From assembly GCA_900314225.1 (NCBI GenBank), contig OMUM01000024.1, positions 1-13,768 of the forward strand: DNA of 13,768 nt. Reading direction: 5' to 3'. Positions 1 through 6,767 of this stretch are shown here, piece by piece. Position 1 is the first letter of the stretch. Each line of letters starts with the position of its first letter. The translations under genes and the position numbers were made by a program. The stretch is from an uncultured bacterium (lineage in GTDB: Bacteria; Bacillota_I; Bacilli_A; RF39; UBA660). The notes below the pieces were generated by a model. That model was not told the DNA's origin and ran no database searches. It worked only from the letters and a program-made list of their open reading frames with translations.

Positions 1-117
1 TAACGGAATTACCCACTTGCTCAAAAGATAAGTTCATAAATTAAATTAATTTGTTTTCACCAACCACAAACTCTCTAAATAATTTTAATTTACTAATACT
101 TCTTTCTCATCACAAAT
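1..117 (-). ncRNA. T-box riboswitch leader, Stem I (partial, Leu-type specifier)
   Basis: Read on the minus strand, this matches the layout of T-box Stem I as in Geobacillus glyQS. There is a 5' K-turn and loop-E segment, GAGAAAGAAGTA (about 99-110), then the AG-bulge motif AGAGAG (71-76). The distal loop GGTTGGTG (58-65) is closed by TTTGT/ACAAA. The 3' side GAACTTATCTTTTGAGCAA (about 17-35) pairs TCTTT with AAAGA and ends in the conserved GAGC. The specifier is CTT (30-32) followed by A; shifting one base gives TTA. Both are Leu codons, so the controlled gene is probably leuS or a leucine supply gene left of the window. The antiterminator and the T-box proper are outside. The family match is from remembered consensus; the amino acid is inference. 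Confidence 0.85.
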
Positions 118-125
118 ATAAACAT

Positions 126-134
126 ATTATAGCA
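126..134 (-). promoter_or_regulatory. Extended -10 promoter for the T-box transcript
   Basis: The minus strand reads TGCTATAAT, a perfect -10 box with the TGn extension. It lies about 9 bases before the 5' end of the T-box Stem I, so transcription would start near 118-120. No good -35 box is visible 17 bases upstream, which is common for extended -10 promoters. Confidence 0.7.
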
Positions 135-159
135 CACAATTAGAAATTATCTACATTTT

Positions 160-2583
160 TTAACTAAATTCATTAATATAATCAAGAAGTTTCAAGAATA
201 AATCAATATATTCTTTAGATAAACCTTTCTTTTTTAATTTTTTAATTGCAATTCTTTTTTTAGGAATTTCTAACTTACCAAAAATAACATCATCTATTTC
301 TTCTTTTAAATAAGTATTAATTTTTAAATCCATCAAAATACTCTTAATATCATCATTAATTAATCTAACAGCATCAATTTCTATATCTTTTCCTTTGCAA
401 TTAATAGTAAGTTGTCCTATTGTTGGAACATTATTAATTTCAACAACAAAATCATTTCCATCAACATAACTACTATTAGCAATACTATCAGTATTAAAAA
501 ATGTTGTTACTTTATCAGCTTGCTTAGTATTTCTAAATACCATTTTATAATTACGTCTTTCAGGAACTATACCACTTTTACCATCAATAGATCTAATAAT
601 AACAGTATAATTGTTTCTTAAATAATTATAATCAATTGAAGTCTTTAAATAATATCCTTCTTTATACAATGAAGTAATACCATCATCTTCAAATAAAGTA
701 TAAGTATTAGATACACCTGGAAATATTTGTATTTCTAAATCTGTTGGAAGACCAGTATTATTATAATCACTTCTATTAGAAAAAGGAACGATTGAACCAG
801 CATGAGCAAAAACTGGATAATCATCTTCTTTAAAGAAAGAAACATATTTTTTATTACCAGGGAATTTTTTACCTGTAACTAAATCATACCAAATACCATC
901 AGGTACAAAGAAACGATGAATAGTTCTATCCATAACAGGATCTTTTGGCTCAAGTATTGGACATACTAATAATTGTGACCCAAAATAATATTGGTTTCTA
1001 TATAAATCATCATCATAAACCCACATATAATTATAATAAAAAGGTTGAATTAAAGGAGTACCAGAACGAGTATAATTATAAGCTTCAGTATAAATATAAG
1101 GTATTAATCTATGCCTAAGTCGTAAATAATCAGCAGTAATACTTTCTGTTTTAGCATCCCATAACCAAGGTTCCTTTTTATAATATTTTCCACGAGCACC
1201 ATGAAATCTTAAAATTGGTGAAAAAGTACTCAACTCTACATAACGTAAATATAATTCACCATCTTCAATACCACCATGGTTTCCAGCAACATCATGACTC
1301 CACCAGCTAACACCAATATTAGCAGCATTTAAATACATAAACGGTAATTTTTTTAAATTATCCCAACTTATTTCACTAGAACCACCATACAACACAGGAT
1401 AACGATGTGGTGCTATTATACCACCGCGAGCCAAAATTAATGGTCGTTTATTTTTATTTCTACCAGAATCAAGATACATATAATGATTTAAAATCCATAA
1501 TTTATTAACATCCAAATTTCCTGTAGAATCATTCCAAAAAAAGTCAATTCCCATATTTTCCAACGGATGTAAAAAGAATTTAAATAAAATATCTAAAAAT
1601 TTAGGATTTAATGGATCAAACTCAATAACACTATTTGAAGTTACTTTTAAAAAATCTGCAGCTTGTTTATAATATTGTTCCATTGGATAAATTCCATTCG
1701 TCGGATTAACAACTAATCCAACTCTTATGCCACGTTTATGGAATTCCTCAATCATTGCATTAGGCTCTTTAAATTTATTGGTATTAAAAGTATAACCCGT
1801 CTTTAATCCCTTCTGAGTACCTGATTCTCTTATATGCCAATCATGATCAAACAACATTACAGAAAATGGAATCATTTTTCTTTCAAAATTTCTAATTAAT
1901 TCATGAGCACTTTTATCATCATAATCTATATTTCTACTCCACCAATTTCCTAAAGCATATCTAGGTATCAAAGCTGGAGCCCCTGTCATCTTAAAATAAT
2001 CAAATAAGGCCTGCCTAAAGTCTTTATCATACATAAAAACATAAATATCTATATGATTAGCAGGAGGATCACCTAAAGTACCATCAGGTAAAATAAGTTT
2101 ACTATAACTATCATCAATAGAAGCAAATCCATCAAGTGAATAAAGACCTTTTTGTAAATTATTAGGAACATTTACGTCAACGCTAACCATATTTCCAAGC
2201 ATATTTCTTGCCTCTGGATGTCCATAATACCAATCCTTTTGCCTATCACGTTCTTTACTAAGCAAAGTAATTTTAAGATTCTTCATTTTATCAACCTTTG
2301 TTCCAGCAAAAGGCTGCTCCTTAATATAACTAAGTGAAAAATACTTAGTAGTTACCTCAACAATGTTTGAATCTTGTCGAACAAAGAAATCTGGTAAACC
2401 TACTCGCCTTTTTTTAATTAATTGAGTAGGAGCATCAACAAACTGACCATTAGAAGAATATTCAAGCCTTACAACTCTTTCAGTAATAACAGATATTCTA
2501 TATTTAGAACCTAAAATAATCGCTTTTTTATCACTTTTAGCCTTTTTAGCATCTACTTCAAATTGTATTCCAAGTGGATACAT
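160..2583 (-). CDS. GH31 family glycoside hydrolase (alpha-glucosidase-like), variant active site
   Basis: The 807-residue protein has no signal peptide and is probably cytosolic. Domains in order are an N-terminal beta-sandwich (about 1-190, galactose-mutarotase-like), the GH31 TIM barrel (about 200-540), and a DUF5110-type sandwich (about 600-690, with FAHAGSIVPF and LFEDDG). A charged helical tail (about 735-807) follows. The nucleophile region reads GIDFFWNDSTGN, keeping the catalytic Asp (D352) in place of the WIDWQQG of close clades. WWSHDVAGNHGG (427-438) is typical of the clade. The segment normally carrying the acid/base (RYPVxFSGD) reads RYPVLYGGS here, so Ser402 replaces Asp. The family expectation is hydrolysis of alpha-linked glycosides, but the substrate cannot be told. 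It starts at ATG after AGAAGG and appears to be transcribed alone. Confidence 0.93.
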   Translation of the reverse strand: MYPLGIQFEVDAKKAKSDKKAIILGSKYRISVITERVVRLEYSSNGQFVDAPTQLIKKRRVGLPDFFVRQDSNIVEVTTKYFSLSYIKEQPFAGTKVDKMKNLKITLLSKERDRQKDWYYGHPEARNMLGNMVSVDVNVPNNLQKGLYSLDGFASIDDSYSKLILPDGTLGDPPANHIDIYVFMYDKDFRQALFDYFKMTGAPALIPRYALGNWWSRNIDYDDKSAHELIRNFERKMIPFSVMLFDHDWHIRESGTQKGLKTGYTFNTNKFKEPNAMIEEFHKRGIRVGLVVNPTNGIYPMEQYYKQAADFLKVTSNSVIEFDPLNPKFLDILFKFFLHPLENMGIDFFWNDSTGNLDVNKLWILNHYMYLDSGRNKNKRPLILARGGIIAPHRYPVLYGGSSEISWDNLKKLPFMYLNAANIGVSWWSHDVAGNHGGIEDGELYLRYVELSTFSPILRFHGARGKYYKKEPWLWDAKTESITADYLRLRHRLIPYIYTEAYNYTRSGTPLIQPFYYNYMWVYDDDLYRNQYYFGSQLLVCPILEPKDPVMDRTIHRFFVPDGIWYDLVTGKKFPGNKKYVSFFKEDDYPVFAHAGSIVPFSNRSDYNNTGLPTDLEIQIFPGVSNTYTLFEDDGITSLYKEGYYLKTSIDYNYLRNNYTVIIRSIDGKSGIVPERRNYKMVFRNTKQADKVTTFFNTDSIANSSYVDGNDFVVEINNVPTIGQLTINCKGKDIEIDAVRLINDDIKSILMDLKINTYLKEEIDDVIFGKLEIPKKRIAIKKLKKKGLSKEYIDLFLKLLDYINEFS

Positions 2584-2637
2584 ACCAACACCTTCTTATT
2601 ATTAATTATCAAAAAATAACTTCAAATCTTATACACA

Positions 2638-2643
2638 ATTATA
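2638..2643 (-). promoter_or_regulatory. Putative -10 box for the GH31 gene
   Basis: A perfect TATAAT on the minus strand lies about 55 bases before the GH31 start codon. The -35 region 17 bases upstream is poor (TAGAAT). It is a candidate only, but it falls in the single gap between this gene and the upstream operon. Confidence 0.4.
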
Positions 2644-2652
2644 CAGTTATCT

Positions 2653-2682
2653 AAAATAAAATTCTAGTATTATAAAATACTA
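2653..2682 (-). terminator. Weak AT-rich hairpin at the end of the zinc-ribbon gene
   Basis: On the minus strand, TAGTATT and AATACTA (2676-2682 and 2665-2671) form a 7-bp stem with a 4-base loop. An interrupted T-rich tail follows. The hairpin includes the TAG stop codon. The stem is nearly all AT, so it would be a weak terminator at best. Confidence 0.3.
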
Positions 2683-3534
2683 ATTCAAAAGAGAACTAAT
2701 TGCTCCAACCATAGAAGTAGTATTACTCATACCACTAGAATCATCAACCGATGAAGAACCATCAGATGATGAATTATTATAACTAGAAGAATCTTCATCC
2801 ATCTCCACAACACTATTTAAAACATTTAAGATAACCTTACATGCATCATCAACAGAAGTTTCATTATGTATACTAATAACCCCCATAGCAATCTTCTCTG
2901 AATTATATTCAGTTAAATATAAATATTTTGTATCAGAATCAAGTGATAATGTATAAATAAGCATTTCTTTATCATTAATTTTTTTCTTCTCAGAATCTTT
3001 TATATCATAACCACTGTCAATTAACTTTTTAGATAACCCTTCAACATTATCAGAATATTTATTATAATCACCATCATTAATTCTAAAAGAAAAATTATAA
3101 TTTTCTTCATTAGAAATAAAAATACTTCTTCCATCTACTTGATAATCTAAACCAGCTGGTACAGTTAATTTATAATTATCAACTTCAACAGTTTTAGCAG
3201 TTTTCTTAACTTCAGATGTCGGAGTTGAAGTAGGCGTTACTTTAGTAGATTTATCTTTTTTAGTAGCAATTCCATAAATTAATAAACATAATGAAAAAAA
3301 TAATATAGTTCCAAAAACAATATAAATGATGTTACCTTTTAAATCAAAAGATTTATTTTTTGCAGAAGATTCATCACTAGTACTACCAGTTTCAGAATCA
3401 GTTATTTCATCAAAAGAATCACTAAAAGTTTCATCTGTTGTTTCATTATCATCATCACTATTAATATAATAGCCACAATTTAAGCATATATTTGCTCCTG
3501 GCTTAATATCAGCTCCACAATTTGGACATTTCAT
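2680..3534 (-). CDS. Zinc-ribbon, single-pass membrane protein of unknown function
   Basis: About 284 residues. It opens with a zinc ribbon, CPNCG (residues 3-7) and CLNCG (17-21), followed by an acidic Ser/Thr/Asp-rich linker (about 25-65). One transmembrane helix follows (about 69-90), with basic residues on both sides. Next is a Thr/Pro/Ser stretch (about 97-108) and a roughly 120-residue outer domain. The end is a Ser/Asp-rich low-complexity tail. The ribbon probably sits in the cytoplasm and the C-terminal domain outside. Upstream GTG (3543) and ATG (3540) codons are in frame, but AAGGTGG (3544-3550) is 9 bases from ATG 3534, and zinc ribbons of this kind usually open with MKCPNCG, so I chose that start. 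The gene begins 14 bases after the VanY-like gene and its ribosome site touches that stop codon, so the two are probably coupled. I cannot assign a function. Confidence 0.85.
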   Translation of the reverse strand: MKCPNCGADIKPGANICLNCGYYINSDDDNETTDETFSDSFDEITDSETGSTSDESSAKNKSFDLKGNIIYIVFGTILFFSLCLLIYGIATKKDKSTKVTPTSTPTSEVKKTAKTVEVDNYKLTVPAGLDYQVDGRSIFISNEENYNFSFRINDGDYNKYSDNVEGLSKKLIDSGYDIKDSEKKKINDKEMLIYTLSLDSDTKYLYLTEYNSEKIAMGVISIHNETSVDDACKVILNVLNSVVEMDEDSSSYNNSSSDGSSSVDDSSGMSNTTSMVGAISSLLN

Positions 3535-3543
3535 CTTCATCAC

Positions 3544-3550
3544 CCACCTT
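3544..3550 (-). promoter_or_regulatory. Ribosome binding site AAGGTGG of the zinc-ribbon gene
   Basis: The motif overlaps the TAA stop of the upstream gene (3549-3551). It is placed correctly only for ATG at 3534, with a 9-base spacer. The alternatives at 3540 and 3543 would be 3 and 0 bases away. Confidence 0.7.
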
Positions 3551-4676
3551 ATTTATCTAAAAACTTAACAAAATACTCTTCTAATGTCATATCTTCTTCA
3601 TAAATCTTTTTAGCAATTTTCTTACCAACATATCTAAAATGCCAAGGTTCATTACTTATTTGTGTAATATTTTCATATTTTTTTGGAAATCTATGAATAA
3701 ACCCATATTTATAAGCATTATCTAAAACCCACTTATATTCTTTAGAATTAGAAAAAATTCTTGAAGATTTACTACCAATATCGAAAGCAAGACCAGTCTG
3801 ATGTTCAGAATATCCAGCCTTAGCTACATATTTAGTAACATAATCATCACCATATAAATTTCTATATGTATTTTCAATCTCTAATTGATCATCAAAACTT
3901 CTATAAGCAGAATTAATAACCAAATCAAGACCATCTTTAGAAGCAGCATTTGCCATATCAATAAAAGCATTAACCGCTACTTTATTAGCATAAAACTCAT
4001 TATCATTAGTATATTTAGTATCAATTTTAACTAAATTTTTAGGCTTAAATTTCTTATCAAGATATCTATGCTTATTAATTAGCATATCATATGAGAAATT
4101 CTTAACCTTAAAACTATCAGTATAAGCATCCTCATCAAGATTAAGATTTACATACAAAACAACATAATCATCATTTTCCCCAGTTTCATCAGAATATGCA
4201 ACATACCTATCATAATTATCAAGTTTGGCATAATCAATACTGAAAAATTCATCTAGATATTTTACCTTGTCTCTTTTAATAAACCTCTCCACAGCAGTAG
4301 CATCCCCATGAGTAAGAATAAGATCAATATCATCATTACTATATCCAATCTTAATAAGTTTATTAATATTTTTTATTAAATTATCTTGCTTTACGTAATT
4401 TATTTTAGCATATCTATCTAAATTATTCTCATTATAATCTTTGCTTTCAAAAGCAGCGTTCAAAGTTTTATTTTCACCTTTTGATAAAATATAATCTTTT
4501 TTAAAAGAAAATAATATATTATATGATGCTTTCTCACTATAACCATATTTCTTTAAATCATTTATTTGTTTTCTAAAAAATATAAAGATTCCAAGAAAAA
4601 TACATAAAATAACGCCAGTAATTTTTAATATATTAACATACTTATCTTTTAATTTAATACTCTTAATCTTTTTCAA
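3549..4676 (-). CDS. D-alanyl-D-alanine carboxypeptidase, VanY/M15B family
   Basis: This 375-residue membrane-anchored zinc peptidase is predicted to remove the terminal D-Ala from peptidoglycan stem peptides outside the membrane. A short basic start is followed by one transmembrane helix (about 14-34), an approximately 170-residue region of unclear fold, and the C-terminal M15 domain. The metal site is visible: SEHQTGLAFD holds the ligands H292 and D299, and EPWHFRYVG holds catalytic E343 and ligand H346. YRSFDDQ, typical of the family, precedes them. The start is TTG, chosen because AAGGTGG (4683-4689) lies 6 bases upstream. It is the first gene of a leftward operon with the zinc-ribbon protein. 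It is expressed from a promoter shared, in mirror image, with the radical SAM gene. Confidence 0.92.
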   Translation of the reverse strand: MKKIKSIKLKDKYVNILKITGVILCIFLGIFIFFRKQINDLKKYGYSEKASYNILFSFKKDYILSKGENKTLNAAFESKDYNENNLDRYAKINYVKQDNLIKNINKLIKIGYSNDDIDLILTHGDATAVERFIKRDKVKYLDEFFSIDYAKLDNYDRYVAYSDETGENDDYVVLYVNLNLDEDAYTDSFKVKNFSYDMLINKHRYLDKKFKPKNLVKIDTKYTNDNEFYANKVAVNAFIDMANAASKDGLDLVINSAYRSFDDQLEIENTYRNLYGDDYVTKYVAKAGYSEHQTGLAFDIGSKSSRIFSNSKEYKWVLDNAYKYGFIHRFPKKYENITQISNEPWHFRYVGKKIAKKIYEEDMTLEEYFVKFLDK

Positions 4677-4710
4677 GGAACACCACCTTAAAATAATAAT
4701 AACACAATTA

Positions 4711-4740
4711 ATTGTAAAAAACTACAAATTATGTTACAAT
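4711..4740. promoter_or_regulatory. Symmetric divergent promoter
   Basis: The ends are an exact inverted repeat, ATTGTAA (4711-4717) and TTACAAT (4734-4740). On plus it reads TTGTAA, 17 bases, TACAAT (4735-4740), with TGT before the -10. On minus it reads TTGTAA (4739-4734), 17 bases, TACAAT (4716-4711). Each arm is thus the -35 in one direction and the -10 in the other. Predicted leaders of about 20 and 28 bases reach the two ribosome sites. The hexamers are seen; the promoter role is inferred. Confidence 0.7.
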
Positions 4741-4767
4741 CTTCATGATTTTTGAAAGGAAAATAAT

Positions 4768-5721
4768 ATGAATAAGTTTAAGTATTCTAATTCAAATAAA
4801 AGATATCATACACTAAATTATTATTACAAAAATAAATTTCATGGAAAAGTATTTAAAGTTAGCTTAAATGCTGGCTTTTCATGTCCAAATATTGATGGCA
4901 CTATAGGATATGGAGGATGCATCTATTGTTCAAAAAGTGGTAGTGGTGAATTTGGTGGAAATATTAATGATAACATTGAAACACAATTCAATGATATTAA
5001 AAATAAAATGTTAAAAAAATGGCCTAAAGCTAAATATATTGGATACTTTCAAGCAAGGACTAATACTTATGCTCCAGTAAATAAATTAAAAGAATTATAT
5101 GAAAAAATATTAAAACAAGAAGGTGTAATTGGTTTAAGTATCGCCACTCGACCAGATGCTATATCTCAAGAATGCTTAGATTATCTAGAAGAACTAAATA
5201 AAAAGACATATCTAACAATTGAATTAGGACTACAATCAATCAAAGAAGAAACAAATAAATTAATAAATAGATGTCATTCTTTAGAATGCTTTGAAAATAT
5301 GGTTAAAGAACTAAGAAAAAGAAAAGTAAATGTAGTTGTTCATATAATAAATGGTCTTCCATATGAAACAAAAGAAGACATGTTAAATACTGTAAAATAT
5401 TTAAATAATTTAGATATTCAAGGTATAAAAATACATATGTTAAGTATCTTAAAAAACACTCCCTTAGATAAACTATATAAAGAAAAAAATTTTCATGTAT
5501 TAACAAAAGAAGAATATATTGACATAGTAATTAATCAATTAGAATTATTAAGAGAAGAAATAGTCATTCATAGAATTACAGGCGATCCAGATCCAAAAGA
5601 ATTAGTTGCACCAACTTGGTTAATTAAAAAATTTTGTATATTAAATGATATAGATAAAGAAATGGTAAGAAGAGATACTTATCAAGGAATAAAAGTAAAT
5701 GCCCTATCTAATAATAATTAA
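4768..5721 (+). CDS. Radical SAM protein, TIGR01212 / YhcC family (YtqA-like)
   Basis: This 317-residue cytosolic protein carries the cluster-binding cysteines C39, C51 and C54 in the family spacing C-x11-C-x2-C, within GFSCPNIDGT and GGCIYC. Later segments typical of the family are YFQARTNTYAP, the ATRPD stretch, the ELGLQS stretch, and the HRITGDPDP segment near the C-terminus. Length and order match full-length members. Members bind a 4Fe-4S cluster and S-adenosylmethionine and are related to the Elp3/tRNA-modification group. The exact substrate is not settled to my knowledge, so I give no specific reaction. The start ATG has GAAAGGA 7 bases upstream. The gene is led by the divergent promoter and overlaps the next gene. 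Confidence 0.93.
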   Translation: MNKFKYSNSNKRYHTLNYYYKNKFHGKVFKVSLNAGFSCPNIDGTIGYGGCIYCSKSGSGEFGGNINDNIETQFNDIKNKMLKKWPKAKYIGYFQARTNTYAPVNKLKELYEKILKQEGVIGLSIATRPDAISQECLDYLEELNKKTYLTIELGLQSIKEETNKLINRCHSLECFENMVKELRKRKVNVVVHIINGLPYETKEDMLNTVKYLNNLDIQGIKIHMLSILKNTPLDKLYKEKNFHVLTKEEYIDIVINQLELLREEIVIHRITGDPDPKELVAPTWLIKKFCILNDIDKEMVRRDTYQGIKVNALSNNN

Positions 5722-5950
5722 CATTATAGAATTTATAATTATGGGAATAGATAAAAGACTTGCAATTAAAAATAAATATCGGATTCCAGAAAAAGCGATA
5801 ATATTATTATCACTAATGGGAGGAGCACTTGGCGGAATAATTGGCATGTATACTTTTAAACATAAAACTAAAAAAAGAAAATTTCATATAATATTCGTAC
5901 TATCATTAATATTTTATTTAAATATAATATATATTACTTTACATAAATAA
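5699..5950 (+). CDS. DUF1294 family small membrane protein
   Basis: This 83-residue protein has the DUF1294 pattern: an N-terminal hydrophobic helix, then MGIDKRLAI, RIPEKAI, a glycine-rich LMGGALGGIIGMY segment, FKHKTKKRKF, and a last hydrophobic helix. Family members are small integral membrane proteins of unknown role. The start ATG lies 23 bases inside the end of the radical SAM gene, with AAGGA about 10 bases before it, suggesting translational coupling. The next ATG (5741) would remove the first membrane helix, so it is less likely. Confidence 0.85.
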   Translation: MPYLIIINIIEFIIMGIDKRLAIKNKYRIPEKAIILLSLMGGALGGIIGMYTFKHKTKKRKFHIIFVLSLIFYLNIIYITLHK

Positions 5951-5971
5951 AGGAAAAAAACAAAACAATCA

Positions 5972-6000
5972 TTGTTAATCAAAAAATATTATATTATAAT
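5972..6000 (+). promoter_or_regulatory. Sigma-A type promoter for the Ig-like repeat protein
   Basis: TTGTTA (5972-5977), a 17-base spacer and a perfect TATAAT (5995-6000) lie in the gap after the DUF1294 gene. The predicted transcription start near 6007 leaves only a few bases before the ribosome site AGGTGA (6014-6019). Confidence 0.75.
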
Positions 6001-6024
6001 TAAAGAAAAAGATAGGTGATTGTG

Positions 6025-6735
6025 GTGAAGTTAAAAACAAAAGAGCTACAAATACTCGCAATTATAATTAGTATTTGGAGTTTTATATTAATAGGTAGTG
6101 GAATATCTTTAAATAAACAAAATAAAACAATAACTAAAAAAACATATAGTTTATCTATAAAAAAAGAAAAAATTGCTGAATCACAAGCAAAAATAAATGA
6201 AATTAAGCTAAAAAACATCACCATAACAGTAAATAACCCTATCAGTGTAAATGTTGAAGACTATCTAGAAAATGCTAATCAAATTAGCAATGATATTTTA
6301 AGTAAACTTACTCTTGATACATCCCTTGTAAATATAAATCAAGTTGGAACCTATCAATATACAATTAAATATAATAAAAAAATATATACGGCTAATATAA
6401 TTGTTAAAGAAAAAGAATTACCTAAAGTTGACTTCACTCTAAAAAATATTGAAATAACATTAGGAGATTCAATTTCCCAAAATCCAAGAAATTATATTAA
6501 TGAAACTGTATCAGATGAAGTTAATAATGCTTTAACATTAGATTTATCACAAGTAACAACCAATGTCGCAGGAACCTATCAATATTCAATAACTTACAAA
6601 AACACAACATATACCGGCTATATAACTATAAAAGCTCCAGGGCCAACAATAATTGGACCTAATACAGCAACAAATGAAAAAACAGACGATACAATTAAAA
6701 CAAATGAAACAGATAAAGCAAATGAAACAAAATAA
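6025..6735 (+). CDS. Membrane-anchored protein with two tandem Ig-like repeats
   Basis: About 236 residues. A short basic start and one hydrophobic helix (about 10-29) are followed by a charged linker and two related repeats of about 70 residues. The repeats start LKNITITVNN and LKNIEITLGD and end VGTYQYTIKYNKKIYTANI and AGTYQYSITYKNTTYTGYI. The G-T-Y-x-Y/V strand pattern is that of bacterial Ig-like domains (Big_3/DUF5011 type). A Thr/Asn/Glu/Lys-rich tail closes it, with no sorting motif, so the protein is probably held by its N-terminal helix and faces outward. GTG codons lie at 6016, 6022 and 6025. AGGTGA (6014-6019) covers the first and is 5 bases from the last, so I chose 6025. A binding or structural surface role is possible but not shown. 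Confidence 0.8.
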   Translation: MKLKTKELQILAIIISIWSFILIGSGISLNKQNKTITKKTYSLSIKKEKIAESQAKINEIKLKNITITVNNPISVNVEDYLENANQISNDILSKLTLDTSLVNINQVGTYQYTIKYNKKIYTANIIVKEKELPKVDFTLKNIEITLGDSISQNPRNYINETVSDEVNNALTLDLSQVTTNVAGTYQYSITYKNTTYTGYITIKAPGPTIIGPNTATNEKTDDTIKTNETDKANETK

Positions 6736-6759
6736 AAAAGTTCAGATAGAACTTTTTTT
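6734..6759. terminator. Bidirectional terminator between the Ig-repeat gene and fhs
   Basis: AAAAAAGTTC (6734-6743), loop AGATA and GAACTTTTTT (6749-6758) form a 10-bp hairpin. Only the inner four pairs are not A-T, and there is a T run on each strand. It directly follows the plus-strand stop and lies 8 bases beyond the minus-strand fhs stop, so it can serve both. Confidence 0.85.
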
Positions 6760-6767
6760 AATTTAAT

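Noticed and set aside
1..37. Minus-strand reading frame starting at ATG 37 (MNLSFEQVGNSV), suggesting a cytosine methyltransferase motif
   Set aside because: It has no ribosome site, and the ATG falls in the 3' side of the T-box specifier loop. The GNSV match would also be at the wrong end of a methyltransferase.
412..621. Plus-strand 69-residue reading frame inside the GH31 gene
   Set aside because: Low-complexity Ile/Ser/Thr sequence opposite a well-supported gene, with no motif or ribosome site.
4711..4740. Reading the inverted repeat as a PerR/Fur/Zur-type operator
   Set aside because: The 16-base centre is longer than the single-base centre of Fur-family boxes, and both hexamer sets fit promoters exactly. 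An operator remains possible but is not supported.
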